Shown: positions 32,323-41,446 of the stretch, in pieces
Numbering within the stretch: the first letter of the stretch is position 1
How the letters are laid out: every line of letters begins with the position of its first letter
Assembly (NCBI GenBank): GCA_027338645.1
Contig: DAHWSH010000011.1
Location: 186,001-250,000 of the forward strand
Direction: 5' to 3'
Length of the DNA stretch: 64,000 bases
Source: JAJZIH01 sp021785265
GTDB lineage: Bacteria > Pseudomonadota > Gammaproteobacteria > JAKAQQ01
Made by a program: the position numbers and the translations under genes
Notes under the pieces: model-generated
Database searches by the model: none
Seen by the model: only the letters and a program-made list of their open reading frames with translations
Told to the model about the DNA's origin: nothing

Positions 32323-33441
32323 ATGCGATTGTTTGTTCCCTCCCTGGCTGTTTCGGGGGACAAGCGGGTTGCGATCGTCCCGCAACTCATCGAGCGATTT
32401 GAAGCATTGGGTTTTTCGGTCGGGGTCGAACGAGGGGCGGGATTGGCAGCGGGCTTCCCCGATGATGCCTATGGGCCCCATCTGGTGGGCGCAGAGGCCT
32501 TGGCCGGAGCGGATCTTGTACTGACGCTTGGCGCTCTTCCGGGGGCAGAGCAGATGACGCCGGGTACCCGCCTGCTGGGGTTACTCCGGCCTTGGGCGCA
32601 GGCCGACCTCGGAGGTCGCTTGGCCTCGCTGGGAACGACCGCTTGGGCCCTTGAATATCTGCCGCGGATCTCACGGGCCCAGTCGATGGATGCACTCTCC
32701 TCGCAGGCCACCTGTGCGGGATATCGGGGAGCCATTCTTGCGGCGGAAGCCTCCGGCCATGTGTTTCCCCTCCTCACGACTGCTGCGGGCACGCTGCGTC
32801 CGGCCGAGGTCCTGGTTCTGGGTGCTGGCGTCGCTGGGCTCCAGGCGATTGCCACGGCCCGCCGTCTGGGTGCCCAGGTTGCGGGTTATGACATCCGCCC
32901 CGAGGCTCGAGAACAGATCCTTTCGCTCGGCGCGCGGGCTGTTGAATCCGCACTCGCTGCCGCGAACCAGAGTGGATATGGACGCGAACTCACTGCCGAC
33001 GAACAGCAGCGGGAGCGAAAGCTCTTAGAGCGCGAGATCCGAGCGGCAAACGTGATTATTGCTGCTGCATTTGTTCCAGGGCGCCCGGCCCCCTGCCTGA
33101 TCCGGTCTGAAGACGTGGATGCGCTTGCGCCCGGTAGTGTCATCGTTGATCTGGCCGCAGATGAAGGCGGCAATTGCGCCTTGAGCCGTCCGGGCGAGAC
33201 CGTATCGCGGGGAGGGGTCCGCATTCTGGCGCCGCGTTTGCCTGCTGCGGATCTGGCTTGGCACGCGAGCGAAATGTATTGCCGGAATCTCTGGCACTTC
33301 CTGAAGCCCGCTGTGGCCAATGGGCAGTGGGCGGTGGACTGGTCGGATCCGGTCTACCGGGAGACGCTCTGGACCCATGCCGGCCGGATCCGTTCGGTCG
33401 GGGACGCTCCACTCACGGTTACCGAGGATCCGCCGACATGA
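32323..33441 (+). CDS. pntAA: NAD(P) transhydrogenase alpha subunit, NAD-binding part
   Basis: This soluble domain I of proton-translocating transhydrogenase binds NAD(H). The 372 residues contain AIVPQLIERFEALGFSV, the YRGAILAAE and FPLLTTAAGTLRPAEVLVLGAGVAGLQAIATARRLGA region (Rossmann fold), and GSVIVDLAADEGGNC. The alpha subunit is split: the membrane part follows as a separate small gene. Its stop overlaps the pntAB start (ATGA). Confidence 0.95.
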   Translation: MRLFVPSLAVSGDKRVAIVPQLIERFEALGFSVGVERGAGLAAGFPDDAYGPHLVGAEALAGADLVLTLGALPGAEQMTPGTRLLGLLRPWAQADLGGRLASLGTTAWALEYLPRISRAQSMDALSSQATCAGYRGAILAAEASGHVFPLLTTAAGTLRPAEVLVLGAGVAGLQAIATARRLGAQVAGYDIRPEAREQILSLGARAVESALAAANQSGYGRELTADEQQRERKLLEREIRAANVIIAAAFVPGRPAPCLIRSEDVDALAPGSVIVDLAADEGGNCALSRPGETVSRGGVRILAPRLPAADLAWHASEMYCRNLWHFLKPAVANGQWAVDWSDPVYRETLWTHAGRIRSVGDAPLTVTEDPPT

Positions 33442-33728
33442 ACGATGCCTTCGTGCTGTTGCTCGCGGCCTTTACCGGCTACGAGATTATTTCCCGGGTG
33501 CCGGCCCTTCTCCATACCCCGCTCATGTCTGGCACGAATTTCATCCACGGGATCATTCTTGTGGGATCGCTCCTCGTCTTTTTCACGGCGCGGGATCCAA
33601 CGGCCCAGATCCTCGCCTGGATTGGTATCGTTCTGGCCTCGGCCAACGTGGTTGGCGGTTTCGTGACGACGGAGCGCATGTTGGCCCTGTTCCGGAGCGG
33701 GCGCCAAGGAGAAACCCATGATGATTGA
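33438..33728 (+). CDS. pntAB: NAD(P) transhydrogenase alpha subunit, membrane part
   Basis: From ATG 33438 the gene encodes 96 residues with three hydrophobic segments and the family text GYEIISRVPALLHTPLMSGTN, then LAWIGIVLASANVVGGFVTTERML. This is the short membrane domain found as its own gene in alphaproteobacteria and others. It overlaps pntAA by four bases and pntB by 11. Confidence 0.94.
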   Translation: MNDAFVLLLAAFTGYEIISRVPALLHTPLMSGTNFIHGIILVGSLLVFFTARDPTAQILAWIGIVLASANVVGGFVTTERMLALFRSGRQGETHDD

Positions 33729-35094
33729 GGGGGCCCTGGTTGCGGATCTCATTGCCTGTGCGCTCCTGATCGGGGGGGTCAAGGCCATGAGCCATCCCCG
33801 CCTCGCTCGCCGTGGCATTTTCATCGCGGGCGTGGGCATGCTGATCGCGATTGTTGGTAATGCTGTGTTTGGACCCGCCGTGACCGGTGTGCGGGCGGCG
33901 CTAGCGCTTTTGGCTATCGGACTGGGTGGAGGGTTTGCCTGGTACGAGAGCCGGCGAGTGGCCATGACCGCCATGCCTCAGATGGTGGCCCTTTTCAATG
34001 GATTGGGCGGTGGAGCGGCTGCGCTCATCGTGGTGACCCGCCTCTTCGAGCCTGGACGGCCTGCTGGGCTCATTCTCGTTTTCGGGCTTCTGGCCCTTGT
34101 GATTGGCGGTTTGTCTTTCGGAGGTAGCGGGGTGGCGCTGGTCAAGCTGGCCGGACGATGGAGCAAGCCTCTGCGCTTCCGGTTCCAGAACGGGGTGCAT
34201 GCCATTCTTGTTCTGGTGATTCTCGGACTGGGCACCGGACTGATCCTCCATGCGGGGAACCGCAGCGGGCTCGTGGTTTTCGTCGCGGCCCTGAGCGTGC
34301 TTTTGGGCGTGGGTGCTGCCGCCCCCATCGGGGGTGCCGACATGCCGGTTGTCATCTCACTCTACAATGCCCTGACGGGAATTGCGGTTGGGGTTGACGG
34401 GCTCATGCTCGGGAATCCGGCCCTGATCGTTGCAGGAACCGTGGTCGGCGCATCGGGTATCCTGCTGACCCGACTCATGGCTCGTGCCATGAACCGTTCT
34501 CTCGGCCAGGTCCTGTTCGCGCATTTCGGTGAGGTCGCCGGAGCTGACGGCTCCGGCAGCAGAACCTTCAAGGAGATGGATCTCCCTGACGCGGCGGTGA
34601 CGCTTGCGTACGCGCGACGGATCCGGGTTGTCCCTGGTTATGGGCTTGCTACGGCACAAGCTCAGCATAAACTGGCGGAACTTACCGAACTTCTCCGCCA
34701 GCGCAACGTGGAGGTCCGTTTTGCGATCCACCCGGTTGCGGGACGCATGCCTGGACACATGAATGTGCTGCTCGCGGAAGCCGGTATCCCCTACGATCTT
34801 GTACAGGATCTCGAAGAGGCCAATCCGGAGTTCCCCCAGATTGACGTCGCGCTCGTCATCGGCGCCAACGATGTGGTCAATCCCGGTGCCCGCGTCAACC
34901 CGGCAAGCCCGTTATATGGAATGCCGGTTTTAGACGTCGACCGTGCCCGCCGGACGCTGGTCATCAAGCGGGGACGGGGAACCGGGTTTGCCGGGATCGA
35001 CAATCCGCTGTTTTCAGCGGAGTCGACCTATCTGCTTTATGGGGATGCCAAGACGGTTCTCGGGCACTTGGTCAGTGCCGTCAAGTCACTCTAG
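33718..35094 (+). CDS. pntB: NAD(P) transhydrogenase beta subunit
   Basis: The 458-residue subunit has about nine membrane helices in its first 270 residues and a C-terminal NADP-binding domain (VVPGYGLATAQAQHKLAEL, HPVAGRMPGHMNVLLAEA, GANDVVNPGARVNPASPLYGMPVL, VIKRGRGTGFAGIDNPLF). With pntAA and pntAB it makes NADPH from NADH using the proton gradient. The gene starts with ATGATG inside the end of pntAB. Confidence 0.97.
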   Translation: MMIEGALVADLIACALLIGGVKAMSHPRLARRGIFIAGVGMLIAIVGNAVFGPAVTGVRAALALLAIGLGGGFAWYESRRVAMTAMPQMVALFNGLGGGAAALIVVTRLFEPGRPAGLILVFGLLALVIGGLSFGGSGVALVKLAGRWSKPLRFRFQNGVHAILVLVILGLGTGLILHAGNRSGLVVFVAALSVLLGVGAAAPIGGADMPVVISLYNALTGIAVGVDGLMLGNPALIVAGTVVGASGILLTRLMARAMNRSLGQVLFAHFGEVAGADGSGSRTFKEMDLPDAAVTLAYARRIRVVPGYGLATAQAQHKLAELTELLRQRNVEVRFAIHPVAGRMPGHMNVLLAEAGIPYDLVQDLEEANPEFPQIDVALVIGANDVVNPGARVNPASPLYGMPVLDVDRARRTLVIKRGRGTGFAGIDNPLFSAESTYLLYGDAKTVLGHLVSAVKSL

Positions 35095-35565
35095 ATTGTG
35101 CCGCCGCCGGCCGTGCCCGGGCCATCGGCCAAAGGCATGGGGAATGTGCCGGCCCTTGGGGTGTCGGAGCCAGCGCCGTCGCTGGATCGGTCCAAGTTGA
35201 CGCCAGTGCTTGAGGAGCGCCCTACGCCGATCCGGAGGCAGTTCCCGAAAGCGGTGATAGGCATGGCGGATCCGGTTGCGCAGTGCAGGCGGCAGACGAT
35301 GCCAGCGGCGCCAATTCCGGAGGATCCGCTGCCGCTCGCGTGGATTCATGCGTTGCCAGCGTCGGGCACGTTTGAGAAGCAGCGACTGGCGAGCGGGCGA
35401 CATGCGATCCCAACGTTGGGCCCAGGGAGAAAGCAGTGGACGCAAAGCTTGCGGAATTCTGGCCGGAGGTGGAGGTGTGGCCCAGCCCGTCGCAGGGAAT
35501 CCGAGCACGAGGGCGAAAAAAACTACAACCCGGCAGGTTCCACGACAGCCAGTTCCCCGAGGCAC
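35086..35565 (-). CDS. DUF3106 exported basic protein
   Basis: From GTG 35565, ten bases after the upstream stop, the product has 159 residues and a clean signal peptide (VVVFFALVLGFPATGWA). The mature part is very basic with repeating W-x-x-L/M-x-P-x-x-R-x-x-L units (RMSPARQSLLLKRARRWQRM, RLPPALRNRIRHAYHRF, ELPPDRRRALLKHWRQL), as in DUF3106. By layout it recalls small helical periplasmic proteins such as Spy/CpxP, but that is only a resemblance. It ends overlapping the convergent pntB by nine bases. The frame is open to ATG 35649 inside the previous gene. Confidence 0.72.
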   Translation of the reverse strand: MPRGTGCRGTCRVVVFFALVLGFPATGWATPPPPARIPQALRPLLSPWAQRWDRMSPARQSLLLKRARRWQRMNPRERQRILRNWRRWHRLPPALRNRIRHAYHRFRELPPDRRRALLKHWRQLGPIQRRRWLRHPKGRHIPHAFGRWPGHGRRRHNLE

Positions 35566-35572
35566 GGGCCGG

Positions 35573-35938
35573 TCAGTCCAGCCGGGCCTTCTCGTGAAGG
35601 GCGAGCCAGCGATAGAAGGACAGGTGTTCATACAGCCGGGCATGACCACGACCGAGGAGGCGGGAAGTCGCGTTCACAATTTCAGGATGCGCCGACTCCA
35701 ATCGCCCACCTGGAGTCGGGAGCGGGAACAGCGAAATCAGGCCGATGGCGGCCAGAGCAAGAGTGGCGCAGGAGAGAATCCAGATCCGGTGCCGGAACCT
35801 CGACCGGGGAGCGTCAGCCAGCGCTTGGTTTCGGGCTCGTGCGAGCGCCATCCAGGTTTCCTGAGGGACAGTCCGTTCCCACTCCGTGTAATGGGTGCGA
35901 AGCTTTCGGATCCAGATCTCGTTCTCAGATTCGGTCAT
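35573..35938 (-). CDS. DUF3619-like single-pass membrane protein, possible anti-sigma factor
   Basis: The 121-residue protein has a cytoplasmic helical half (about 1-45), one membrane helix (IWILSCATLALAAIGLISLF) and a short periplasmic tail. It starts by ATGA overlap with the ECF sigma gene. Small single-pass proteins in this place are often anti-sigma factors, and the sigma/DUF3619/DUF3106 order occurs in betaproteobacteria. The function here is inferred from position only. Confidence 0.62.
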   Translation of the reverse strand: MTESENEIWIRKLRTHYTEWERTVPQETWMALARARNQALADAPRSRFRHRIWILSCATLALAAIGLISLFPLPTPGGRLESAHPEIVNATSRLLGRGHARLYEHLSFYRWLALHEKARLD

Positions 35939-36582
35939 GACGAACCGTCCATCTCCTGACGCAAGGTATGCAAAGCCCGCGACAGGTGAGTCTTGATGCT
36001 GCCTTCAGAGCAGCCCAGGATCCGGGCCGTGGTTCGGACATCCCAACCCTCAAGCAGACGCAAGACGAAAGTTTCGCGCTGCCGGCGCGGGAGGGATGCG
36101 ATGATCTGGGTTAGGCGCTCGAGATCGCGAGCGCGTTCAAAGGCTACCTCGGGCTGGTTCCGTTCCGCTGCTGGAAGGTTGTCCAGGATGTCGGTCTCGT
36201 CCTCAGACGCATCTCTGGATGGCCGGAAGACGGCTATCGCCGGCCGCCGATGACGGGCACGATGGAGATCCTGGATCTGATTATGGAGGATACGATAAAA
36301 AAGGGGAGACCATTCGGAAGCCGGTTTATGCCCATAGAAACGCGACAGTTTGAACATGGCTTCCTGAACGGCATCGAGGGCATCATCCCGCTGGCCCAAG
36401 GCAAACGAGGCGATGCGCAGGGCCTTGCGCTCGACGTCCAGAAGGAAGCGTTCGAGTTCGGCCCGTCGCCCCAAAGATTTTCCATCCCGCCGCACGGCCA
36501 TGCGAGGCCCGAATGAGAGCGCCGACTCGTCTATCATCCTCGTAAATGCCGCCATCGTCGACTGCAACCGTTTTTTTGCCAT
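35935..36582 (-). CDS. ECF-type RNA polymerase sigma factor
   Basis: The protein has sigma region 2 (LDAVQEAMFKLSRFYG..FYRILHNQIQDLHRARHRR) and region 4 (IIASLPRRQRETFVLRLLEGWDVRTTARILGCSEGSIKTHLSRALHTLR). It is 215 residues from ATG 36582. The family usually starts near LGRRAELERFL, so ATG 36501 (residue 28) is also possible, and no start has a good Shine-Dalgarno. It is the first gene of the sigma/DUF3619/DUF3106 set and diverges from priA. Confidence 0.9.
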   Translation of the reverse strand: MAKKRLQSTMAAFTRMIDESALSFGPRMAVRRDGKSLGRRAELERFLLDVERKALRIASFALGQRDDALDAVQEAMFKLSRFYGHKPASEWSPLFYRILHNQIQDLHRARHRRPAIAVFRPSRDASEDETDILDNLPAAERNQPEVAFERARDLERLTQIIASLPRRQRETFVLRLLEGWDVRTTARILGCSEGSIKTHLSRALHTLRQEMDGSS

Positions 36583-36621
36583 GGCCTACCGATTTAACGC
36601 AACCGGGGGGGGCGCGTTGAC

Positions 36622-38832
36622 ATGGAGAAAAGCCTGGCCCAGATCGTGAAAGTCGCTGTTTTTTGTCCGAATTTGGATCTCTTGGATTACCTTTGGCCAC
36701 TTCCCGAAGCCGGTTTGGAGAACCCCACCGTTGGGGCGCGCGTCCGTGTACCCCTAGGGTCGCGCAGTGCCCTTGGTATCGTGATTGAGATCCGGCCCAC
36801 CAGCCTGCTCCCCACGCGTCGGCTTCGGCCCGTCATGGAGATCCTCGGCCGTGAACTGACGCCTGATCTTTGCGAGTTCATCTTCTGGGCCAGCCATTAC
36901 TACAAAGTCGCTCCTGGGCTCGCCTTCCAAAGCGTGCTGCCCCCGGCCTTCAAGAGCCTGAACCCCCCTGCCCGCAAGCCCCGGATCCTCTGGCACACGA
37001 CCGGACTCGTTTCGGAGGAACGGTTGCGCCGTCTCGGAACAGCGAGCCGTCTGCTTTTTGCCCGGCTCACTGAATCACCGGAAGGCTGTGAAGACCGTTC
37101 GTTCCCGGTTTCGTCCCGCCGCCTGCTCCGTGCACTCCACCGCCGCGGCCTCGTGGTCAGAGTCGAGAGGGAAGAGATTTCTCAGGGGGCGGAAAGGCAA
37201 ACAGCCCCATCAGGAAAAATCCGGGAAATGCCTGCGGAGTCATTGAACCCGGACCAAGCTGCAGCAGTGCATGTCCTCGCCGAGGGTCCGGATCACTTCC
37301 GCTGTGTGCTCCTCGAAGGGATCACCGGCAGTGGCAAGACGCGGGTTTATCTCGAACTTGCCCGTCAGTGTCTTACGCGGGGCCGATCGAGTCTCATTCT
37401 GGTCCCGGAAATCGCGCTCACCCCCCAGCTGACCCATGAAGCATCGAGGATCCTCGGCACCACACCACTGGTCTACCACTCGGAACGTCCCCCTGCCGAG
37501 CGCGAGCGGATCTGGCAATTCGCCCGAGGCCCACAACCGCACTGCGTAGTGGGGACTCGATCGGCCCTGTTCTTGCCGCTTGTAAACCCAGGCCTCATCG
37601 TGGTTGACGAGGAACATGACGCCTCGTTCAAGCAGCAGGAGGGATTCCGTTACTCCGCACGCGATCTCGCGGTCTGGCGGGCACGGCAGCTTGATATTCC
37701 GGTCATCCTCGGATCCGCCACTCCAAGCCTCGAAACGCTGGCCAATGTCGAGAGTGGCCGGTACGAGGTTATCCGCCTCCCGGAGCGGGCCGGCACAGGA
37801 CGGGTCCCGGAATCAGAACTGGTAGACATCCGGGGCCAGTCGCTTACCGGAGGGTTGGCGGCAAGTACTCTCGTCCGAATGGCGGCGCATCTCGAGAGGG
37901 ATGAGCAGGTTCTGGTTTATCTCGACCGCCGCGGGTACGCCCGTCACCTCGCCTGCCCCGCTTGCGGGTGGATCGCTGAATGCCCGGAGTGTGCAGCACC
38001 CTTCACAGTACACCGAACGCCGGGTCAACTACTCTGCCACCGCTGCGGCCGTCACGAACGCCTGCCGGGGATTTGTCCTCATTGCGGGGAGACTCTCCTC
38101 TCGCGCGGTACGGGGACCGAACGAATCGAGGCCGTTCTGGCCGAGCGGTTCCCGGATGTGGGGATCGCCCGCTTGGATCGTGATCGGGTGAGTCGGAGAG
38201 AGGCGCTCGAGACCATCCTTTCCACGGTGCGGGACCGCCGGGCCCGAATCCTGGTGGGGACGCAGATGGTGACCAAGGGGCACGATTTCCAGGGAGTCAC
38301 CTTGGTCGTCGTCGTGGATGCCGACCAAGGCCTTTTTAGTGCCGATTTCCGAGCACCGGAACGGCTCGGGCAGAAGCTTGTGCAGGTCGCCGGCCGAGCC
38401 GGGCGTGGATCCCGGTCTGGCTCCGTGTTGTTGCAGACCCGCCATCCGGAACACCCGCTTTTCCAGGATCTTCTTGCCGGCTCCTATGCAGCTTTTGCTC
38501 GCCACCTGCTCGAGGAAAGACGAGAGGCCGGTTGGCCACCGTACGGTCACTTGGTTCTGGTCACGGCTGAATCGGCGGATCGCGACCGTGCCCAGGATTT
38601 CCTGGTGGATACAGGCCGCCGTTTGCTGGCACCAGCCGTACGGGGGGACTGGGCCGTTTGGGGGCCGGCACCCGCCTTGCGGGCCAAGCAGGCGGGCCGC
38701 TGGCGTTTCCAGCTCCTCGTCCGGGGAGAGAGCCGGGCAACACTGCAACGGGCCTGCGGTCAGATCCTGAACCTGAAGGTGCCCCGCACCCTGCGCCTTC
38801 ATCTCGATGTTGATCCTTACGATCTCGGCTGA
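36622..38832 (+). CDS. priA: Primosomal replication restart helicase PriA
   Basis: This 736-residue 3'-5' helicase restarts stalled forks. The N-terminal fork-binding domain has VRVPLGSR and the ASHYYKVAPG segment. The helicase core has Walker A GITGSGKT, DEEHDASFKQ and GSATPSLETL. The eight-Cys zinc region runs from CPACGWIAECPEC to CHRCG and CPHCG. The C-terminal half ends VQVAGRAGRG and LLQTRHPEHPLF. A small hairpin (TCGGCT/AGCCGA) spans its stop codon. Confidence 0.96.
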   Translation: MEKSLAQIVKVAVFCPNLDLLDYLWPLPEAGLENPTVGARVRVPLGSRSALGIVIEIRPTSLLPTRRLRPVMEILGRELTPDLCEFIFWASHYYKVAPGLAFQSVLPPAFKSLNPPARKPRILWHTTGLVSEERLRRLGTASRLLFARLTESPEGCEDRSFPVSSRRLLRALHRRGLVVRVEREEISQGAERQTAPSGKIREMPAESLNPDQAAAVHVLAEGPDHFRCVLLEGITGSGKTRVYLELARQCLTRGRSSLILVPEIALTPQLTHEASRILGTTPLVYHSERPPAERERIWQFARGPQPHCVVGTRSALFLPLVNPGLIVVDEEHDASFKQQEGFRYSARDLAVWRARQLDIPVILGSATPSLETLANVESGRYEVIRLPERAGTGRVPESELVDIRGQSLTGGLAASTLVRMAAHLERDEQVLVYLDRRGYARHLACPACGWIAECPECAAPFTVHRTPGQLLCHRCGRHERLPGICPHCGETLLSRGTGTERIEAVLAERFPDVGIARLDRDRVSRREALETILSTVRDRRARILVGTQMVTKGHDFQGVTLVVVVDADQGLFSADFRAPERLGQKLVQVAGRAGRGSRSGSVLLQTRHPEHPLFQDLLAGSYAAFARHLLEERREAGWPPYGHLVLVTAESADRDRAQDFLVDTGRRLLAPAVRGDWAVWGPAPALRAKQAGRWRFQLLVRGESRATLQRACGQILNLKVPRTLRLHLDVDPYDLG

Positions 38833-38889
38833 AAGCCGACGGTGCTGAGCTTTGGTTACAATGCTTTTCGTTCCGACCGAGTTTAAAAC

Positions 38890-40629
38890 GTGAAAAACAC
38901 CCTTGATGCTTGGTGCCGTGTGGCCTTCGCATCACTGGGCTGGGAAGCCCCACCTGAACCCTTGATCGAGCGGCCCCGCGAGGCCAGCCACGGAGATTAT
39001 TCCTGTCACGTGTCGCTTCGGCTCGGCAAACGTTTCGGACGCCCTCCCCTTGAGGTGGCCCAGACCCTGGTTGACCATCTCCCTTCCCATCCGGCCATCG
39101 GGCGGATTGAGATCGTTCCTCCCGGCTTCATTAATTTCCATCTCGACCACACGGAGCTTGTCCGGGGGCTTGTCCGTGCACTCGATGCTTCCCTGCCCTA
39201 CGGGCACATAGCGCCAGGACGGGGCCGGGTCCTGGTTGAGTTTGTCTCAGCCAACCCCAACGGTCCCCTCCATATCGGCCATGGACGCGGGGCGGCTTAC
39301 GGGGATTCCTTGGCCAACCTGCTCGAGGCGGTGGGTTACGGGGTCGTGCGGGAATACTACGTGAACGATGCCGGACGCCAGATGTCGATCCTCGCTTTGA
39401 GCGTCTGGTTGCGTTACCTCGAGCACCGGGGTTGTCCGTCACAAGCGTTTCCGCACGCCGGTTACCGGGGTGATTACGTTCTTGAGCTGGCCCGCGAACT
39501 GGCTGTGGATGCCGGTGACCGTTATGAAGAGCCAGAGACTTGCCTAACGGAACTGCCGCCGGATGGAGCAGAACCCGAGAATGCGGCGGACCAGCATATC
39601 GATGCCCGTGTGGCTGCCATGAAGAAAATGCTCGGACCGATGCGTTATGCGACTCTCTACGATTTCGCACTCGGCCGCATGAGCGAACGGATCCAGAAAG
39701 ACTTGCGCGATTTCGGGGTACGACATGATCACTGGTTTTCTGAACGTTCTCTCTATGATTCGGGTCGGGTGAAAGAGACGGTGTCGATCCTCGAGCGGTG
39801 CGGGGAAACCTACCGATCCGAAGGAGCGCTCTGGTTCCGTGCCAGTGCCCACGGAGACGAGAAGGACCGCGTCCTCGTGAGAGCGAACGGGGAATACACC
39901 TACTTCTCGCCTGATCTGGCCTACCACCGGGACAAGCTGGAGCGGGGATACCACCGGATCATCGATGTGCTGGGCGCAGATCATCACGGTTACGCCCCGC
40001 GTATACGGGCCGGGATCGAAGCCCTGGGGGAGGATCCTGCGCGTCTCGAAGTCGTCCTCATCCAGTTTGCTGTCCTCATCCGGGGTGGTCGGAAGGTTCA
40101 AATGTCGACCCGTTCGGGTTCCTTTGTTGCGCTTTCCGAACTCGTGGCCGAAGTCGGACGGGATGCGGCTCGCTTCTTTTATGTGCTGCGCTCGGAAGCC
40201 CAGCACCTCGATTTCGATCTCGATCTCGCCAAACGGCAGTCTCAGGAGAACCCGGTGTACTACGTCCAATATGCCCATGCCCGTGTGGCCAGTCTATGGC
40301 GTGAATGCGAGGAACGTGGGCTTAACTACGATCCCATGGATCGGCAATTTTTTTCAGGGCTTGTCCATCCCTTGGAACGAGCGCTTCTCGTGAACCTGGT
40401 TCGCTATCCGGAAACGCTTGAGCAGGCAGCCATGGCACGTGCCCCCCATCTCCTGGCCCAGTACCTGCGTGAGTTGGCGGCAGCTTTTCACGGCTATTAC
40501 AACGGGGTCCCGCTCCTGGTCGACGACGCCCCGTTGCGCAATGCCCGTCTCAGCCTGTGCCGTGCGACACGGCTGGTGCTGGCGGATGGTCTGTCACTTT
40601 TGGGCGTGTCCGCACCGGTGAGGATGTAG
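38890..40629 (+). CDS. argS: Arginyl-tRNA synthetase
   Basis: The class I enzyme charges tRNA-Arg. The 579 residues include the N-terminal Add-1 domain, HIGH in SANPNGPLHIGHGRG (128-131), YVNDAGRQ, a KMSKS-like loop degenerate to VQMSTRSG (common in ArgRS), and the C-terminal DALR domain (VQYAHARV..). The start is GTG at 38890. It is followed four bases later by the SPOR gene, an order seen in many proteobacteria. Confidence 0.96.
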   Translation: MKNTLDAWCRVAFASLGWEAPPEPLIERPREASHGDYSCHVSLRLGKRFGRPPLEVAQTLVDHLPSHPAIGRIEIVPPGFINFHLDHTELVRGLVRALDASLPYGHIAPGRGRVLVEFVSANPNGPLHIGHGRGAAYGDSLANLLEAVGYGVVREYYVNDAGRQMSILALSVWLRYLEHRGCPSQAFPHAGYRGDYVLELARELAVDAGDRYEEPETCLTELPPDGAEPENAADQHIDARVAAMKKMLGPMRYATLYDFALGRMSERIQKDLRDFGVRHDHWFSERSLYDSGRVKETVSILERCGETYRSEGALWFRASAHGDEKDRVLVRANGEYTYFSPDLAYHRDKLERGYHRIIDVLGADHHGYAPRIRAGIEALGEDPARLEVVLIQFAVLIRGGRKVQMSTRSGSFVALSELVAEVGRDAARFFYVLRSEAQHLDFDLDLAKRQSQENPVYYVQYAHARVASLWRECEERGLNYDPMDRQFFSGLVHPLERALLVNLVRYPETLEQAAMARAPHLLAQYLRELAAAFHGYYNGVPLLVDDAPLRNARLSLCRATRLVLADGLSLLGVSAPVRM

Positions 40630-40632
40630 GGA

Positions 40633-41256
40633 GTGACGTCACGCCGGAAGCCGGCGATCCGCCGGCAGCGGAACCGGAATGGTTCGCGGGAACGCAAGCC
40701 GAGAGGCTTTCGCCCCTGGGGCTGGGTGAGTCTAGTCCTGTTTCTGGTCATCGTCGCACTCATCGTTGTGCCTGTCATCCGGCACTCGCTCAGGACTGCA
40801 GAGCGGCTCGAGCAGCGGCCGACCTCACCCCGCGTGGTTCGTGTGCATCCCGAGCCCACCCCGGCGACCGTGACGCGCGCCGAAAAAACCTTTTCCTTCT
40901 ATACGCAACTCAAAAGGCATTTTGAGATCGTTTTGCCGGAAGAGGAACGCAGTGCGCGCACGGATCATGGACGGCATCCCGTTGTCCATCCGGGGCACTA
41001 CCTGATCCAGGTCGGATCCTTCCGCCACTGGCGCAGAGCCAATGCGCTCAAGGCCAAGCTCGCTCTGTGGGGGATCGTGGCCCAGATCAATCCGGTCAGG
41101 ATCAGCAATGGCGAACGCTGGAATCGTGTCCAGATCGGTCCCATTGATCGCTTGAATCGTCTCAATGCCCTGCGGCAAATCCTGTCCGGGCATCGTCTGA
41201 CGATGCTCCTGATCCGTCTTAATCCGTCGGCCCAGAGATCTGGACCCGCCCCCTGA
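40633..41256 (+). CDS. SPOR-domain membrane protein (FtsN-like)
   Basis: The 207-residue protein has a very basic N-terminus and one membrane helix (WVSLVLFLVIVALIVVPVI). A periplasmic linker and a C-terminal SPOR domain (YLIQVGSFRHWRRANALKAKLALWGI..GERWNRVQIGP) follow; such domains bind denuded septal glycan. It starts GTG just after argS. FtsN is similar in layout, but a specific division role is unproven. Confidence 0.86.
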   Translation: MTSRRKPAIRRQRNRNGSRERKPRGFRPWGWVSLVLFLVIVALIVVPVIRHSLRTAERLEQRPTSPRVVRVHPEPTPATVTRAEKTFSFYTQLKRHFEIVLPEEERSARTDHGRHPVVHPGHYLIQVGSFRHWRRANALKAKLALWGIVAQINPVRISNGERWNRVQIGPIDRLNRLNALRQILSGHRLTMLLIRLNPSAQRSGPAP

Positions 41257-41315
41257 AGCTCGAGTCCGCATCGTAACCCCTTTATTTGGATAAATCGAAA
41301 AAAGCCCAATGCATA

Positions 41316-41344
41316 TTGACGGGAAGATGCACGCATCCTAAAAT
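41316..41344 (+). promoter_or_regulatory. Sigma70 promoter of the Hyf-like operon
   Basis: TTGACG (41316-41321), a 17-bp spacer and TAAAAT (41339-41344) form a good sigma70 promoter. The transcript would start near 41351 with a leader of about 95 nt. A TGCCCC-CC-GGGGCA hairpin (about 41422-41435) sits just before the hyfC start and may affect translation. No sigma54 site is visible, unlike E. coli hyf/hyc. Confidence 0.75.
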
Positions 41345-41446
41345 ACACTCCACGGTGATGGAGTTCGCCGAAAAAATGCCATCAGGCTAATAACTCCTGC
41401 GTGAATCCAAGCATTTGAGGGTGCCCCCCGGGGCAGGCGTGGGATC

